A DNA stretch of 64,000 nucleotides. Origin: Mercurialis annua (Eukaryota; Streptophyta; Magnoliopsida; Malpighiales; Euphorbiaceae). Positions 35,670 through 46,602 of the stretch are shown here, in pieces (positions within the stretch are counted from its first letter, which is position 1; the number at the start of each line of letters is the position of its first letter). A model generated the notes under the pieces. That model was given only the letters and a program-made list of their open reading frames with translations. It was not told the DNA's origin and did no database searches. Position numbers and translations under genes: made by a program. The stretch is taken from assembly GCF_937616625.2 (NCBI RefSeq), contig NC_065570.1, forward strand, positions 45,685,665 to 45,749,664, in the 5' to 3' direction.

Positions 35670-36416
35670 GGTGTAATTTATTAGAAAAAAATTAAATTTA
35701 TGAAAAAAAATTATTTAGTTAAGGTTATAATGAAGAAAATATGGAGTAATGTGGTGTTTATATGCCGAAATTTTTGAAGTTATGAACATTGTTATGGTTT
35801 GAATTTTTGATATATATTAGCTTGAATTATTTATGTATTAATTAGTTTAATATTAATTAGTTATTTAATAGTAAATTAATAGCTAAGAAATAATTATGCT
35901 AAAGTAAGGTGTTTGATTCAAGGAAAAGTTTCTAAAATTTAAGGAAATTAAAGTGAAGAAATTGGATTTTATGTTTTTGCGTTCAATTATAATTTTAAGG
36001 TTTAAATTTTATTGATTTAAATTGGCAATTAGGTAATAAATCAGTATAGTGTTTTGATTAAATTCTATGTTGCTGGAAATAGGTAGATGGCGACCGGAAG
36101 TTTGTGCTTGGAATCAGTTCCGGCAACAAGTGGCGCATGGGCCACAGGCGCCACCATTTTGAGAAAATTAGGATAAATACTCTATTTTTAAAAATAATTT
36201 GATTTCCTACCTTAACAAGGAAAAGATATAAAAAAATACCTCACAATTTTAATGTTTTTATTTTTTTACTCTAAAACATATTTATATTATAATTATACCT
36301 ACTATTTATTATTTTTTTACTCCAAGTATATTTTTCCTACTCCTATCATGTTACAGTTGGCTTTTTATTTTTATTTTTGTCTTTTCTTTTCTCTCTCTTC
36401 TCTCCTCATCCTTTTA

Positions 36417-36421
36417 TTCTT

Positions 36422-36450
<29 letters not shown>
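36417..36450 (+). repeat. (CTT)n microsatellite
   Basis: About ten CTT units inside a pyrimidine-rich arm of the foldback element. The long reading frames across it (Phe/Leu-rich) are artefacts of composition. Confidence 0.9.
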
Positions 36451-36452
<2 letters not shown>

Positions 36453-36779
36453 TTCTCTGGTTTTTTTTTCTTTTTTTTTTCTTTTTTCTTTCTTTATTTT
36501 TTTCTTTACTCTACCGCCGTCCTTCATCGCTTCGCCGATGTTCCTTCGTCGCTCCGCCGCCGTTCTTTCATTGCTCCGCCGCCGTTCTTTCATTGCTCCG
36601 CCGTTTTTTATATTTAATTTTGGAAATTTTTTCTCAACTCGTGGTGATTAATATGATTTATTTTAATTTTCAGATCTAAAAGAATTACTCTTGAATTTTC
36701 TCATTTTTAGATCTAAACATTTGCATTAAAAACAATTTTATACACAAAAAATGATTTTCTGCAAAAAAAAAACAGATTC

Positions 36780-38070
36780 TGATTATCATATGAGTATCAT
36801 CACTGCATTATCATGTAAGTATCATAACATTGCAGAAAAAATTGATTTTTTTTTATTAAAAACAACCTCTGATTATCATGTTATTATCAATATATTATCA
36901 TTTCGTTATCATAACACTGCAGGAAAAAAACCCTCTGGTTATCATGTTATTATCATATAACACTGCAGTATGATAACTAGATGATAATGAAATATGATAA
37001 GATTATGATAATTGGATGATAATGTACGTGAAAATATAATTATAAAAAGATTCATGATACCAGTGATAACCAGATGATAATTAAATAATAAAGTAATGGT
37101 AATAGTATGATAATTTGATACCTATATAGAAAAAAATGCATAAAAATTATGATAACGAGATGATAATGTGAAGATAGAGTAGTATGATAATTGGATGATA
37201 ATGTACGTGAAAATATAATTACAAAAAGATTCATGATACCAGTGATAACCAGATGATAATTAAATAATAAAGTTGTGATAATAGTATGATAATAGTATGA
37301 TAATATGATAATATAGTGATAATAACATGATTATCATGTTATTATCACTATATTATCATTTTGTTATCATAACACTGCATGAAAAAAACAACATCTGATT
37401 ATCATGTTATTATCGTAATATTATCATATAACACTGCAGTATGATAACTAGATTATAATGAAATACGATAATTGGATGATAATGTACGTGAAAATATAAT
37501 TACTAAAAGATTCATGATACCAGTGATAACCAGATGATAATTAAATAATAAAGTTATGATAATAGTATGATAATATGATACCTATATGAAAAACAATGCA
37601 TAAAAAATATGATAACGAGATGATAATGTGAAGATAGAGTAGTATGATAAGGTTCTTATTGATAATAAAATGATAATGGTATGATAATATGATACCTATA
37701 TAAAAACAAATTACAGAAAAATTATGATAACGAGATGATAATAATCTGCTACATACGATACTAATAATGACATGATAATAAAATGACAATGCAATATGAT
37801 ATATTGATAATTATATGATAAGGTGAAACTGTGATAATCATATGATAATATAATATTGTGATAATCACATGATAATATGATTTTGTCTAATATTATCCAG
37901 CAGTATCATCACATTATCATATAATAATCTGTTACATACGATACTGATAATAATATGATAATAAGATGACAATACGATAGGATACACTGATAATTACATG
38001 CTAAGATGAAACTGTGATAATCATATGATAAAGTGATACAGTGATAATCATATGATAATGTGATACTGTG
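36780..38070. repeat. GATAAT-rich repeat array with ~180-bp higher-order units
   Basis: The left portion (36780-36960) has TTATCATGTTATTATCAT; the right portion is full of ATGATAAT words. Three larger units of up to about 180 bp start GATGATAATGTACGTG at about 37016, 37194 and 37471 and share CATGATACCAGTGATAACC. The second unit is cut short by a perfect palindrome at 37316-37348. Confidence 0.8.
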
Positions 38071-40411
38071 ATTTTTTATTTAATTCAAATAATTTTTGAA
38101 TATGCTATTAATATAATAAAATATTTAAATAGTAGTATATATTTATAAATTATAAAATATTTGATAATACTGAAATAAATGAAAAGAAAATGTTTTATTT
38201 ATTGGTAATTTATAATAGCAAATTTGTTAATTTAAAGTATGAAGAAATAAAAAATATCTAATTTAAAAAAGTGAAAAAATTTTGAAACAAGTAAACAAAA
38301 TAAAAGTTTGAAAAAAAGAAAGAAAGAGACGTCAGGTATGAAAAGAGAGAGAGAAAGAAAGAGAAAGAAAAAAGAGAGAAAAGGAGAGAGAGTGTGTCAG
38401 AGAAGCCTATAATAAAGGCAGAGTAAAATTCTAATAAGTTAGACATGGAGAGTAAAAATATCAAAGTGGCCAAATCATGGAGTATTTTTGTTGACTTTTC
38501 CGTGTTGAGGTAGAAATTCAAATTATTTTCTTTTTTTAGGTAAATCCATAAATCTCTCCACCATTTTGGCGGCGGTCGGTCCGATTTAGAAAAATATATT
38601 TATAATTGATTTAAATAATATAAATAATATCGAGTATTTCTTGTTAAATAACTATATACTAAATAAGCATAGATATAGAGATAAAAATTATTAAAGTTTA
38701 AACGATATTTAGATGAATTCTTAAAATCAAACAAAATAAACGTCGTCCATATTTTAATATATTTTTAAGGAAATAAATTTCAAATTAAAAGTTGATAAAA
38801 TAACTTTAGAAATGGATTTTATAAATTTAGAAAATTAATAAATTCAATTAAATGAAATTTTGAGTATTTTTACATATTAAAATATATTTCTATGAAATAT
38901 AATATTTTTACGGTAATAATAATTCAAGTTAAATAATTAGGTAAATAATTTACAAGGAGTGGAAATTAAAATTTTTGCTACAAAAAAAATTGTTTTATAT
39001 ATTAAAACATATTTATGGAATTTAAATATTTAAATAAATATTAATAGAAAATGGAAAATGAAAAATGAAAAAAAAAATTAAAAGAGAAAACAAGGAAATT
39101 TAAATATATAAATAAAAAATGAATTTAATTAAAAAAGATATAATTTGAGAACTATACAATATATTTTTAATTCTTTACTTATTAAATATATGATAAAAGG
39201 GTAAAATTATTGTGTAAGAATTTAAACGATAATTAAAGAATTAGAGTTTTTCTGGATTAGAATTAATTACTTAATTTTAATGTAGAAGGTTTAGAGTTAA
39301 TTCTAGAGTTAGAATTTTATTAATTAAAGAAAAAATATCTTGATTCCAACTAGATTCGAGAAGACGTCGAACTACAGAGCCGGAGGACCAAGGATATTAA
39401 TAGAGTCGGTGGTTATTAGACGAAGTTAATCTTAAGGAGGATTAACATAATTATATTTTTGTTATATGGTTTATGTGAGTACACGTTATTACATTTCGAT
39501 ATTCATAAAGTCTAGTATTTTAATATACTATTAATATACGTGGTGTAGTGTGATATCTTTATGTGATGACATGCATTATATATATATAAGTATATATATT
39601 ATGGAATTACAAAAATATAGGTCAAATAACCAAAAAAAGTCAAACTTTTAAAGAAAGTTTCACAAAGATTCAAACTTTTCAATTTTATCAAATTTGTCCC
39701 GAAACGCATGATTTCATTTCAATATTGTCCAATCTTCAATTATTTATTGATTTTGCTGATATGGCGCTTACGTGGCGCTGGCGAGGCATGCCACACCCAT
39801 CATGGAAAATATAATATAAAAAGTGCAAAAAAATTCTTAATCTTTTCTAAAAGAACATTTACACTTTCAAACATTAAATCGTTTTGACTTAACTTTTAAA
39901 ATACTTGACAATTTTATATTTATAATTTATTTTAGACATTTTCACCCTCTTCTTCATTTAAATATCTATAAATAAACAAAATTATAAATTAAAACCAATT
40001 AAATAATCAATTTTTTCCGACAATTGTTTTTCTGACAATTAAAAACAATTAAACCATCACGTCCCGTCTGCCCGACGAAACTTTTTGTTCGACGAAAAAT
40101 AGGCCAATTTTTTTTCCCCGAACATTTGTCCCTCAGAATTCTACCGTTTATTAAAGGTCTAAAGAATATTTTAAATGCTAGTTATCCGCAGTAGTCTAAA
40201 GTATTATAGTTTGTGTATAAATGTTTTTAAGCACATTTAAATTCTGAACATTTATTTATATAAAGTCCCATCATTTCTGAGCAAATGATTCATTACATAT
40301 TTCAGTTTATAAAGAGAAAAAATTATAATGATTTTAAGCTTATTGCGAGTTTCAGAGGAACCACTACCATTCTCTAATGTCAGTCTCGACTCGGGATTTC
40401 GGGTCGTGATA

Positions 40412-41287
40412 AAGGTGGTATTAGAGCAATAATTTAGTGTTCCTAGATTGTTCTTAGGTGATTGCTGTATAGGGATTAGTGTCGAGGTCTAGCTAGGAAC
40501 TACTGCGGAATATAGGATTTCCTGTCATGTCTTTTAAACATTTCCATTGTTTTTCAAAAACTTCTTGTATACGTCCTGATATATACTAGGTAATAGGATG
40601 TCAATTGGAAATGTGTGATTGGTATGACAGGTCGTGTTTTGTAAAGTGTTCTCTCAGATGAGTAATATGCTTCGCGTATAATAGATTTGTTGGAAAATAT
40701 TAAACATGGGTGTTAAAATGACATAATTATTTGTCATTTTAATGTTTAATTTTGAGATGGACCTACTATCCGAAAGTATCAGATCCTGGTGGTTTTATAT
40801 TCTCTACCGTGAGTAGATCAAAACCGTATATTATGTGATCAAAATAGTTCAAAGGGTGAATGAGAATTGATGCTCAAAACTCACACCTTGAAAATAATTT
40901 GAAAAGGAAATTATCCATTCTCACATTAGTTGGAAAACTTCACTTGATGTAGATTATATTGAATTATTTATTAGCTTAGTTACAAGATAGTGAGCGTAAG
41001 GGCTCATAATTCAATCAACCAACTTCAAGGGACAATGGGTGTGCGCTCGATGTTTAATATTTTTCCATGTTTAATATTTTCCAACAAAATTTTGCATAAA
41101 TTATATACTCTCGAAACTTGTGGTTTATAGTGATGAAGCCGAGTAAATCCTAAATAAATTGACTATCTTAGGATCCGGCTAATATGGTGATAAGTGGACT
41201 ATATGAATTATGATTTATTTACTTGAGTGATATTATAATTTTGTCTGTTGTTTAGTTTCCGCAGAGAAGCACACTCTCGAGACTTAT
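40412..41287 (+). mobile_element. Leader of an old Ty3 element with primer-binding site
   Basis: 40416-40427 reads TGGTATTAGAGC, one base off the complement of initiator-Met tRNA (TGGTATCAGAGC). What follows (CTACTGCGGAATATAGGATT, then TCATGTCTT) matches the leaders after 46350 and 63228. The internal region is cut at 41287 by the 41288-56131 element and resumes at 56137. Confidence 0.75.
40688..41086. mobile_element. Solo LTR (copia-like ends)
   Basis: It starts TGTTGGAAAATATTAAAC and ends GTTTAATATTTTCCAACA, a perfect inverted terminal match of 22 bases. It is flanked by AGATT (40683-40687) and AAATT (41087-41091), a 5-bp duplication with one change. 399 bp, no coding. TG...CA ends and a 5-bp duplication fit a solo LTR; a small TRIM element is the alternative. 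Confidence 0.7.
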
Positions 41288-41736
41288 TGTAATACCCCGT
41301 ATGTTTGGAAAAATATTTAATTGTATTAATTATATTATTTTAGCCAACTGGAGCTAAAATAAGGGAATTTGCGTAAATGAGACGGAAAATAGCGTTTTGA
41401 CAAGGGATTAATTTTAATAAAGTTGGACTATATATTTAAATTAATTAGAATTAAATTTTATCTCGTATTTGGATATCGAGATAAGCATATTGTGATTTAA
41501 TGGCAAAATTGAAGAAATTCCCGTTAAATCAAATAAATGATTGTAAAATGGATATTTAAAAATATCCGTAAATTTTATTATTTGGATTATTATAAGAGAA
41601 TCCATAAATAATTGGAATATTATTTTAAAATGCGGGTTTAAACGCGACATATAGATTATACGGTTAGAAAATAAAATTTTAAAGAAAAAGGCAATAATCA
41701 ATATTTTGGATTAATAGAAGGTTCCGTGTAATTTAT

Positions 41737-43209
41737 GTCTCCCGCATATTTCTCATTGCTGGACTGCCTAAAGCAACCGAGAAGCTTAAGTGTGTTCATA
41801 TATGAAGTAAATCTCATAATTGAACTGAGTTAAAAGAAGTTATTATATTGGTTCTCATGTTTGTGTTTAAACATTCAGATCCTTGCTGCAACTAACATGG
41901 ACAATCAAGAACTCACATAAAGTATGAAAAAGCTTTTGATTGTCATGCAAAGACTGGATTAATAAAAGCTGCTCTGATGCTAGAAGGAGATGGAGAACTT
42001 TTCAGTAAGAGGTAAAACCTAGACAGAGGACTTGCACTGTTGTGGCACTAGTTGCTTATATAACAAGGTGACTAAATATTTGATGCGATCTCTTGATGAT
42101 TCTACAATGGCCTAGAACATAGTGGATATAGGAGGAAATATATTATACATGTGATTATAGTTGGCAAGTTGAAGATAATTTGATGATGGGTTGTACAGAA
42201 TCTTGAATATTTGATTAGTTGGATTGTGCTAATTGCAGTGTCATAAAATTGCAGGCATGCGGATATATACAACTCTATTGTCTCGAATTTCCTAAACTAT
42301 ACACCATTCATGTACTTCAACTCGCAGGAAGAGGTACGACACCTTCAGTTTAGTTAAAGTGTTGCGCAGTTTATTAAGCATTGAGCTGAATTTAATAATA
42401 TTGTTTTCATTTGCAGACGTTGGCTCAATTTTGAGCGACAGATCCTCTAGTTGAGTACTCATTCTTTATACACATTTATCTTATTATGTATATGTTTGCA
42501 TATTTTGAGTATCATTGTATGTGGTTTTGCAGGGTTTCAGGAAGATATTTGTGGAAAATGATTACGTAGCAGAAAAGGCGCTCAATGTTTAGAAGTATAA
42601 TCGTTTCTTTGATAAATATTTTGGTTAATATTTTCTGTTTGTAATTTAATGGATGGATGGAATATTTTCCGATTTTGAATTTTATGAATATTTTCCGTTT
42701 TCTAATTTTGGTGAATATTCTCTGTTATCGCATTTTAATGAATATTTTCCGTTTCTAAATTTAGCGTATAATTTTAGTTTCCGCTTTTAATTCTTGTTCT
42801 TTAAATATAAACTGTTGCGTATTCTATATAAACTGTTATTTAAAGTTTTAGCCAAACCATTGCATCAGTATATATAAGTGTTGCCTAAAGCACTATCCAA
42901 ATTGTTGCCTTATAAAAATAAATGTTGCCTAAAGTAATATACAAATCGTTGCCTTAAAAAAATAAATGTTGCCTAAAATGCATTATAAAACTGTTACAGT
43001 AAATGTTTGAAACCGTTGCTTTTGTTATAATTTGCAGAGCTTTTATTTGTATTACAATAGTATAAAAAACTGTTGCAATGCTATTAAAACCTATTGCAGC
43101 GGCCGCAAACGTAGCCGATTGAAAAGCGTTGCAATAGACCTAAGACAACAGTTTTTGTACATACAGCAACACTTGTCCGGTGTTGCTGAAAGTCACTTAT
43201 GTGGTAGTG
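41737..43209 (-). mobile_element. CACTA-like fragment inside the 5' LTR
   Basis: Present in the 5' LTR but not the 3' LTR. Its right end reads GTGGTAGTG, i.e. CACTACCAC on the minus strand, followed there by subterminal GTTGC/GCAAC-rich repeats (42835-43190). The left junction at 41737 lacks a matching CACTA terminus, and about 25 bases of LTR found at 52631-52655 are missing, so one end has been lost by deletion. Splice-like bits with short open stretches occur at about 41880-42010 and 42530-42590. Confidence 0.65.
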
Positions 43210-43941
43210 GATCGGTACAAAAACAACTTGGTTAATTGCTAAGATATTTAAGTAAATTTAGTAAAAGAATGATTAGTAGAAGGAATTTTTAAATTTGGGG
43301 TGAGAGGGGAATTAAAATAGAACTAGCCCATTTGATTAGCAAGCCCATATCATTATATTATTTCTAGAAACCAAAGAAACATCCAGAGAACAACGTTCTC
43401 ATTCTCACAATCAACAAACCTTTCTTCTTCACTTATGGAGATTCATGGAGGATGGGATTCTTCATATTAAACTTAGATTTTTCAAAGTTCCTTGCAACCA
43501 AGTGACACCCATCATCTACCATCAACTTAGAGACGAAAACTGAGGTGACAAATTAAACCCCTAGAGCTGAAAATTTATTGGAAATGTTAGGTTTTATGGT
43601 TCTAAAAAAAGGGTTTTAGCATGCATGTGTTTAAATTGATTTTGGATGATTAACTATTGAAATTTGAGGTCAATTAATATATGAATTGAAGCTGAAATTT
43701 GATGGGTTTGTAAAAAAAAAGGGGAATTCAAATTTTCAGCATGTATTGAAGGAGTTTAGGTTGATTAGCTATGGGTGATTTAAGGTGTTAGATTTTAATG
43801 GGTTTCAAATCAAGTTTTTAAAGAAAAAGAGTTAAAAGGATTAAAGCTGGAAATTTTTAATTGTTGCAAAATTTTGATTTTTGGAGAACCGGAGTTGGAG
43901 TCGGGCTAGGGGCAGAGAGCGGAGGCCGGAGAGAAGATTAC

Positions 43942-44045
43942 GGTCTGCTCAACCAGAGCAGACTACGGTCTGCTCTACTGAGCAGACTTGTGTCTGCTCA
44001 GCCACGAGCAGACCAGCTGGTCTGCTCAATGGGCAGACCAGCCGG
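43942..44045. repeat. Palindromic GAGCAGAC/GTCTGCTC array
   Basis: About five alternating copies of GTCTGCTC and GAGCAGAC lie in GC-rich sequence, each pair able to fold back. The 3' LTR has a shorter version (about 53408-53455), so copy number changed after insertion. Confidence 0.8.
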
Positions 44046-45229
44046 TCGCTCCGGACCCGCACTCCACCGAAAAGTTTTTCGTTAAATAGGATGTTTTCGA
44101 AAATTTAAATAAATTAGTTCAAGTGTGAAATTAAAGCTGAAAATGGATTTAGAAAGTTTAACAAATGAGTTTTGAAATAGAAGCAAAAAATTGAATTATG
44201 GCATAGATTAAATTTAAGTTTAAATGCTTGAATATAAAGTTTAAGTTGGGTTTAAGTGGATTTAAATGGCTAAAAGCCGATAAATGGGGCCCGAAGCGTT
44301 ATTAGACGTTGGAGATTAAAGTTGTTGGAGAATTGATAAAATAGTATAAGTTAGCTATAATAATGAGTTAGAAGTTAAACTTAACTACTAATGGTTGATT
44401 GCGGGATTTATTACGTGGTAAGTCGAATTGGTTAAATAGGACATTAAGAAGGCAACAATAAAAATAAATGGATTTAGAGTCAAGTCACGCGTAAACGCTT
44501 GAATAGAAAAGCGAAAGATTGTAAAAGTGAAATAGTTTATAAATTAAAATATTAATTTAGCATTTGTTCGTATTATAGATCCTACGCGTTATCGGAAAGG
44601 AGAAATAGGAGAATTGGAGTTAATCAACGGGCTATATTATATTTTGCTTTTGAAAAATTTGGATTAATCGATCGAGGTGAGTTCGTGATTTACTTTCGAG
44701 TATTATTATTTTTATATTATTATCTATGTGTGCATTTGGTTGAATATTTTAGTTTAAACTACTATGTTTCTTATAGAACTATTGTTTATATTACTAGAGC
44801 TTTATTAAAAATATTTTAAACATCAAACTTGTATTTTCTACTAAGAAGCTACATTATATTGTAAACGATGAAAATATCTTACGTTTTATTAAAGGTCGCA
44901 TAAAATGAATTTGAGATACATCGGAACTATTTAATATTATATTTTGGTTTTATTATGGATAATGTGATTATAGTTGACAATGGTTAGATCGTAAGATCGC
45001 CATTGAAATAGTATCGAATATTTAAAAGAGCGTATATTAGTTAGTTTGATGCTCTTTATTTATTTATGCCTTAAAGTATGTATATTGGCATAAAGAGTTT
45101 AAGAAGTTAGTTAAAATAATTATTATTTTCTAGCTTCACTATGCATACGTTTACTATACGAATTTATAAATCATTTGTTTTGCGGAATTATTATTTAAAC
45201 CCAATAAGTGATCCGTGGGAAACGAGCTA

Positions 45230-45260
45230 CCTATTGGGCATCAATAGGCTGTGTGATCAC
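45230..45260 (+). other. Conserved LTR hairpin, copy 1
   Basis: Stem CCTATTG (45230-45236), loop GGCAT, stem CAATAGG (45242-45248), followed by the palindrome GTGATCAC (45253-45260). It lies about 1.1 kb before the LTR end. Preceded by AACGAGCTA as in the other copies. Confidence 0.75.
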
Positions 45261-45370
45261 CAGTACTGATACGAGTCTAGGCGTCTATGGTCAATAATTT
45301 GAAATGATAAATTGTGAATATCAATCGATTAATGGAATAAGAAGGATAAAAAGAAATGTGATGGACACAA

Positions 45371-45540
45371 GGTAACTCGGTTGAACTATCTCGGGACCTG
45401 TGTCTAGTGGGTAACTCGGTCGAACTATCTCGGGACCAGCAACTTAGGATTAAGTAGTGGCATGAGTAACTCGGTTGAACTATCTCGGGACTATGTCACG
45501 TGGTAGCGGGTAACTCAGTCGAACTATCTCGGGACCGGCC
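45371..45540 (+). repeat. AACTCGG...CTCGGGAC minisatellite
   Basis: Four units of about 40-50 bases, each containing GTAACTCGGTTGAACTATC and then CTCGGGAC, joined by variable spacers. The same array occurs in the 3' LTR at 54785, and a related one in the solo LTR at 51502. Confidence 0.85.
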
Positions 45541-46354
45541 ACTCGGACGGTATGATTCGAAAAACAGTTATCGTCGATTATGTCAAATAAGTCCATAGCA
45601 ATTGTGTTTAGGGTTTCGAACGGATCCGATATTGGAAACCACTAAATTATATTTTATGTTTATTGTCGAAGTATGTTTAAATCTATCGTTTGTTATTGAA
45701 GTATGTTTAATTTATCGTTTATTATCGAATTTTGTTTAATTGTAAGTTATTGATTGATCATAAAGCAAATTATATTGTATCGGTAATGCAACCTCGTTTT
45801 TAATTATAATACCGTTAGTAAATTGTGAACTCACTCAGCTATGTCTGACCCGTTGATTATTAAATTTTTTAGGTATCCAGTAGATAGCGTTCAGGTCGAG
45901 CCTCCACTCCTTGTTTCGGAAGGCTCATCACTTTTTGCATGTACAGCTTCTAACTCTCTAGCGCTGCAGTAGTTCAGACTTACACTTTTGTCGAGGTCCT
46001 ATTAGCGGTTTAAGTATATTTTGGTCTAGTAACCGCTCATGTTTATAGCTTTTTGTTAGACCTCGTTTTCTGATTAACAAACAAACATCAGAGGTAGATT
46101 TAGTTTAACTACTTAATATGTGTGGTTGTATAAGTTTATCGTGCAGGGTGGTATGAGATTTAACAGGGGTTGGCTAGTTAAAATTATAGCCGTTATATTG
46201 CCAAATTTTTGAAAAATGAAATACTTAAGTTTTATAATGATTTTTAAACGCGAAAATTGTTTTAGGTAAAATTTAGGCTTGCTACGGGTTTCGGAACAAA
46301 AATTCTCATTCCCTAGCGCCGGTCGCGGCTCAAAAAATTAGGTCGTGACAAAGG

Positions 46355-46365
46355 TGGTATCAGAG
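46355..46365 (+). promoter_or_regulatory. Primer-binding site (initiator-Met tRNA)
   Basis: TGGTATCAGAG, four bases after the 5' LTR end, complements the 3' end of initiator-Met tRNA, the usual primer for minus-strand DNA synthesis in chromoviruses. Confidence 0.88.
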
Positions 46366-46602
46366 AGGTTGGTCGGATACCACTGCTTTAGGAGAGTCTA
46401 CCTAGGAAACTACTGCAGCATAGGATTTGTATCATGTCTTGTCTTGAAATCGTTATTGTTATCAATCAATAATGTGTTTTAGGTAGGATACATAAATGTA
46501 GATTAATTGATAAGGGTAACGAAATAAATTATGCATAATGCGTGTGAATAACGATTTAGAATATGTATACTATCTTATCTTGGAAATTGTTTATATTGTA
46601 GT

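Larger units (their letters stand above)
24256..35700 (-). mobile_element. Near full-length L1-type LINE (BNR-like), split by copia
   Basis: A non-LTR retrotransposon on the minus strand. From its 5' side: ORF1 (35669-35286, continuing 29333-28078), a 32-base spacer, ORF2 (28045-24370), a 3' untranslated part of about 110 bases and a short A-run (T8 on the plus strand near 24257). ORF1 begins with an RRM domain, the feature that defines the BNR subgroup of plant L1 LINEs. The copia element at 29334-35285 lies within ORF1. I could not find a convincing LINE target duplication, so both outer ends are approximate. Confidence 0.85.
36160..38557. mobile_element. Foldback/Mutator-like non-autonomous element
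   Basis: The 2.4-kb element is flanked by the 9-bp direct repeat CCACCATTT at 36151-36159 and 38558-38566. The ends are inverted copies: AATAATTTGATTTCCTACC near 36196 against the complement of the same words near 38500, then a CT-rich stretch at 36380-36450 facing a GA-rich stretch at 38310-38400. The middle consists of GATAAT-type repeats in both orientations. No transposase is present. A 9-bp duplication with long inverted ends points to a Mutator-like family. Confidence 0.75.
35700..40411 (+). mobile_element. Old Ty3-type LTR, 3' part, interrupted
   Basis: The right end is defined by TCGGGTCGTGATA at about 40400-40411 and a primer-site copy at 40416, matching the ends of the other Ty3 LTRs here (GGGTCGTGACA, then TGGTATCAGAG). 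Upstream sequence has the LTR style of its relatives but is diverged. It holds the foldback element at 36160-38557. The LTR's beginning is not recognised; the LINE may have inserted into it, in which case its start lies left of 24256. The section 39600-40130 (starting near AATATAGGTCAAATAACC) looks like another inserted miniature element without clear ends. Confidence 0.6.
41288..46350 (+). repeat. 5' LTR of the 41288 element
   Basis: It starts TGTAATACCCCG and ends GGTCGTGACA. It aligns along its length with the 3' LTR at 49452. It carries a CACTA-like insert at 41737-43209 absent from the 3' LTR. The LTR includes a palindrome cluster, a conserved hairpin at 45230 and an AACTCGG minisatellite. 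Diverged from its partner by scattered substitutions, so it is clearly older than the copia insertion. Confidence 0.92.

Noticed and set aside
36252..36679. Phe/Leu-rich frames that look like membrane proteins
   Set aside because: They come from the (CTT)n and poly-pyrimidine arm of the foldback element.
37000..38070. CRISPR-like array
   Set aside because: The repeats are GATAAT minisatellite words in both orientations without unique spacers, in plant-type DNA.
41441..41701. 86-codon minus-strand frame, with a near copy at 52335-52595
   Set aside because: The apparent conservation is only because both lie in the two LTRs of the same element; not evidence of a gene.
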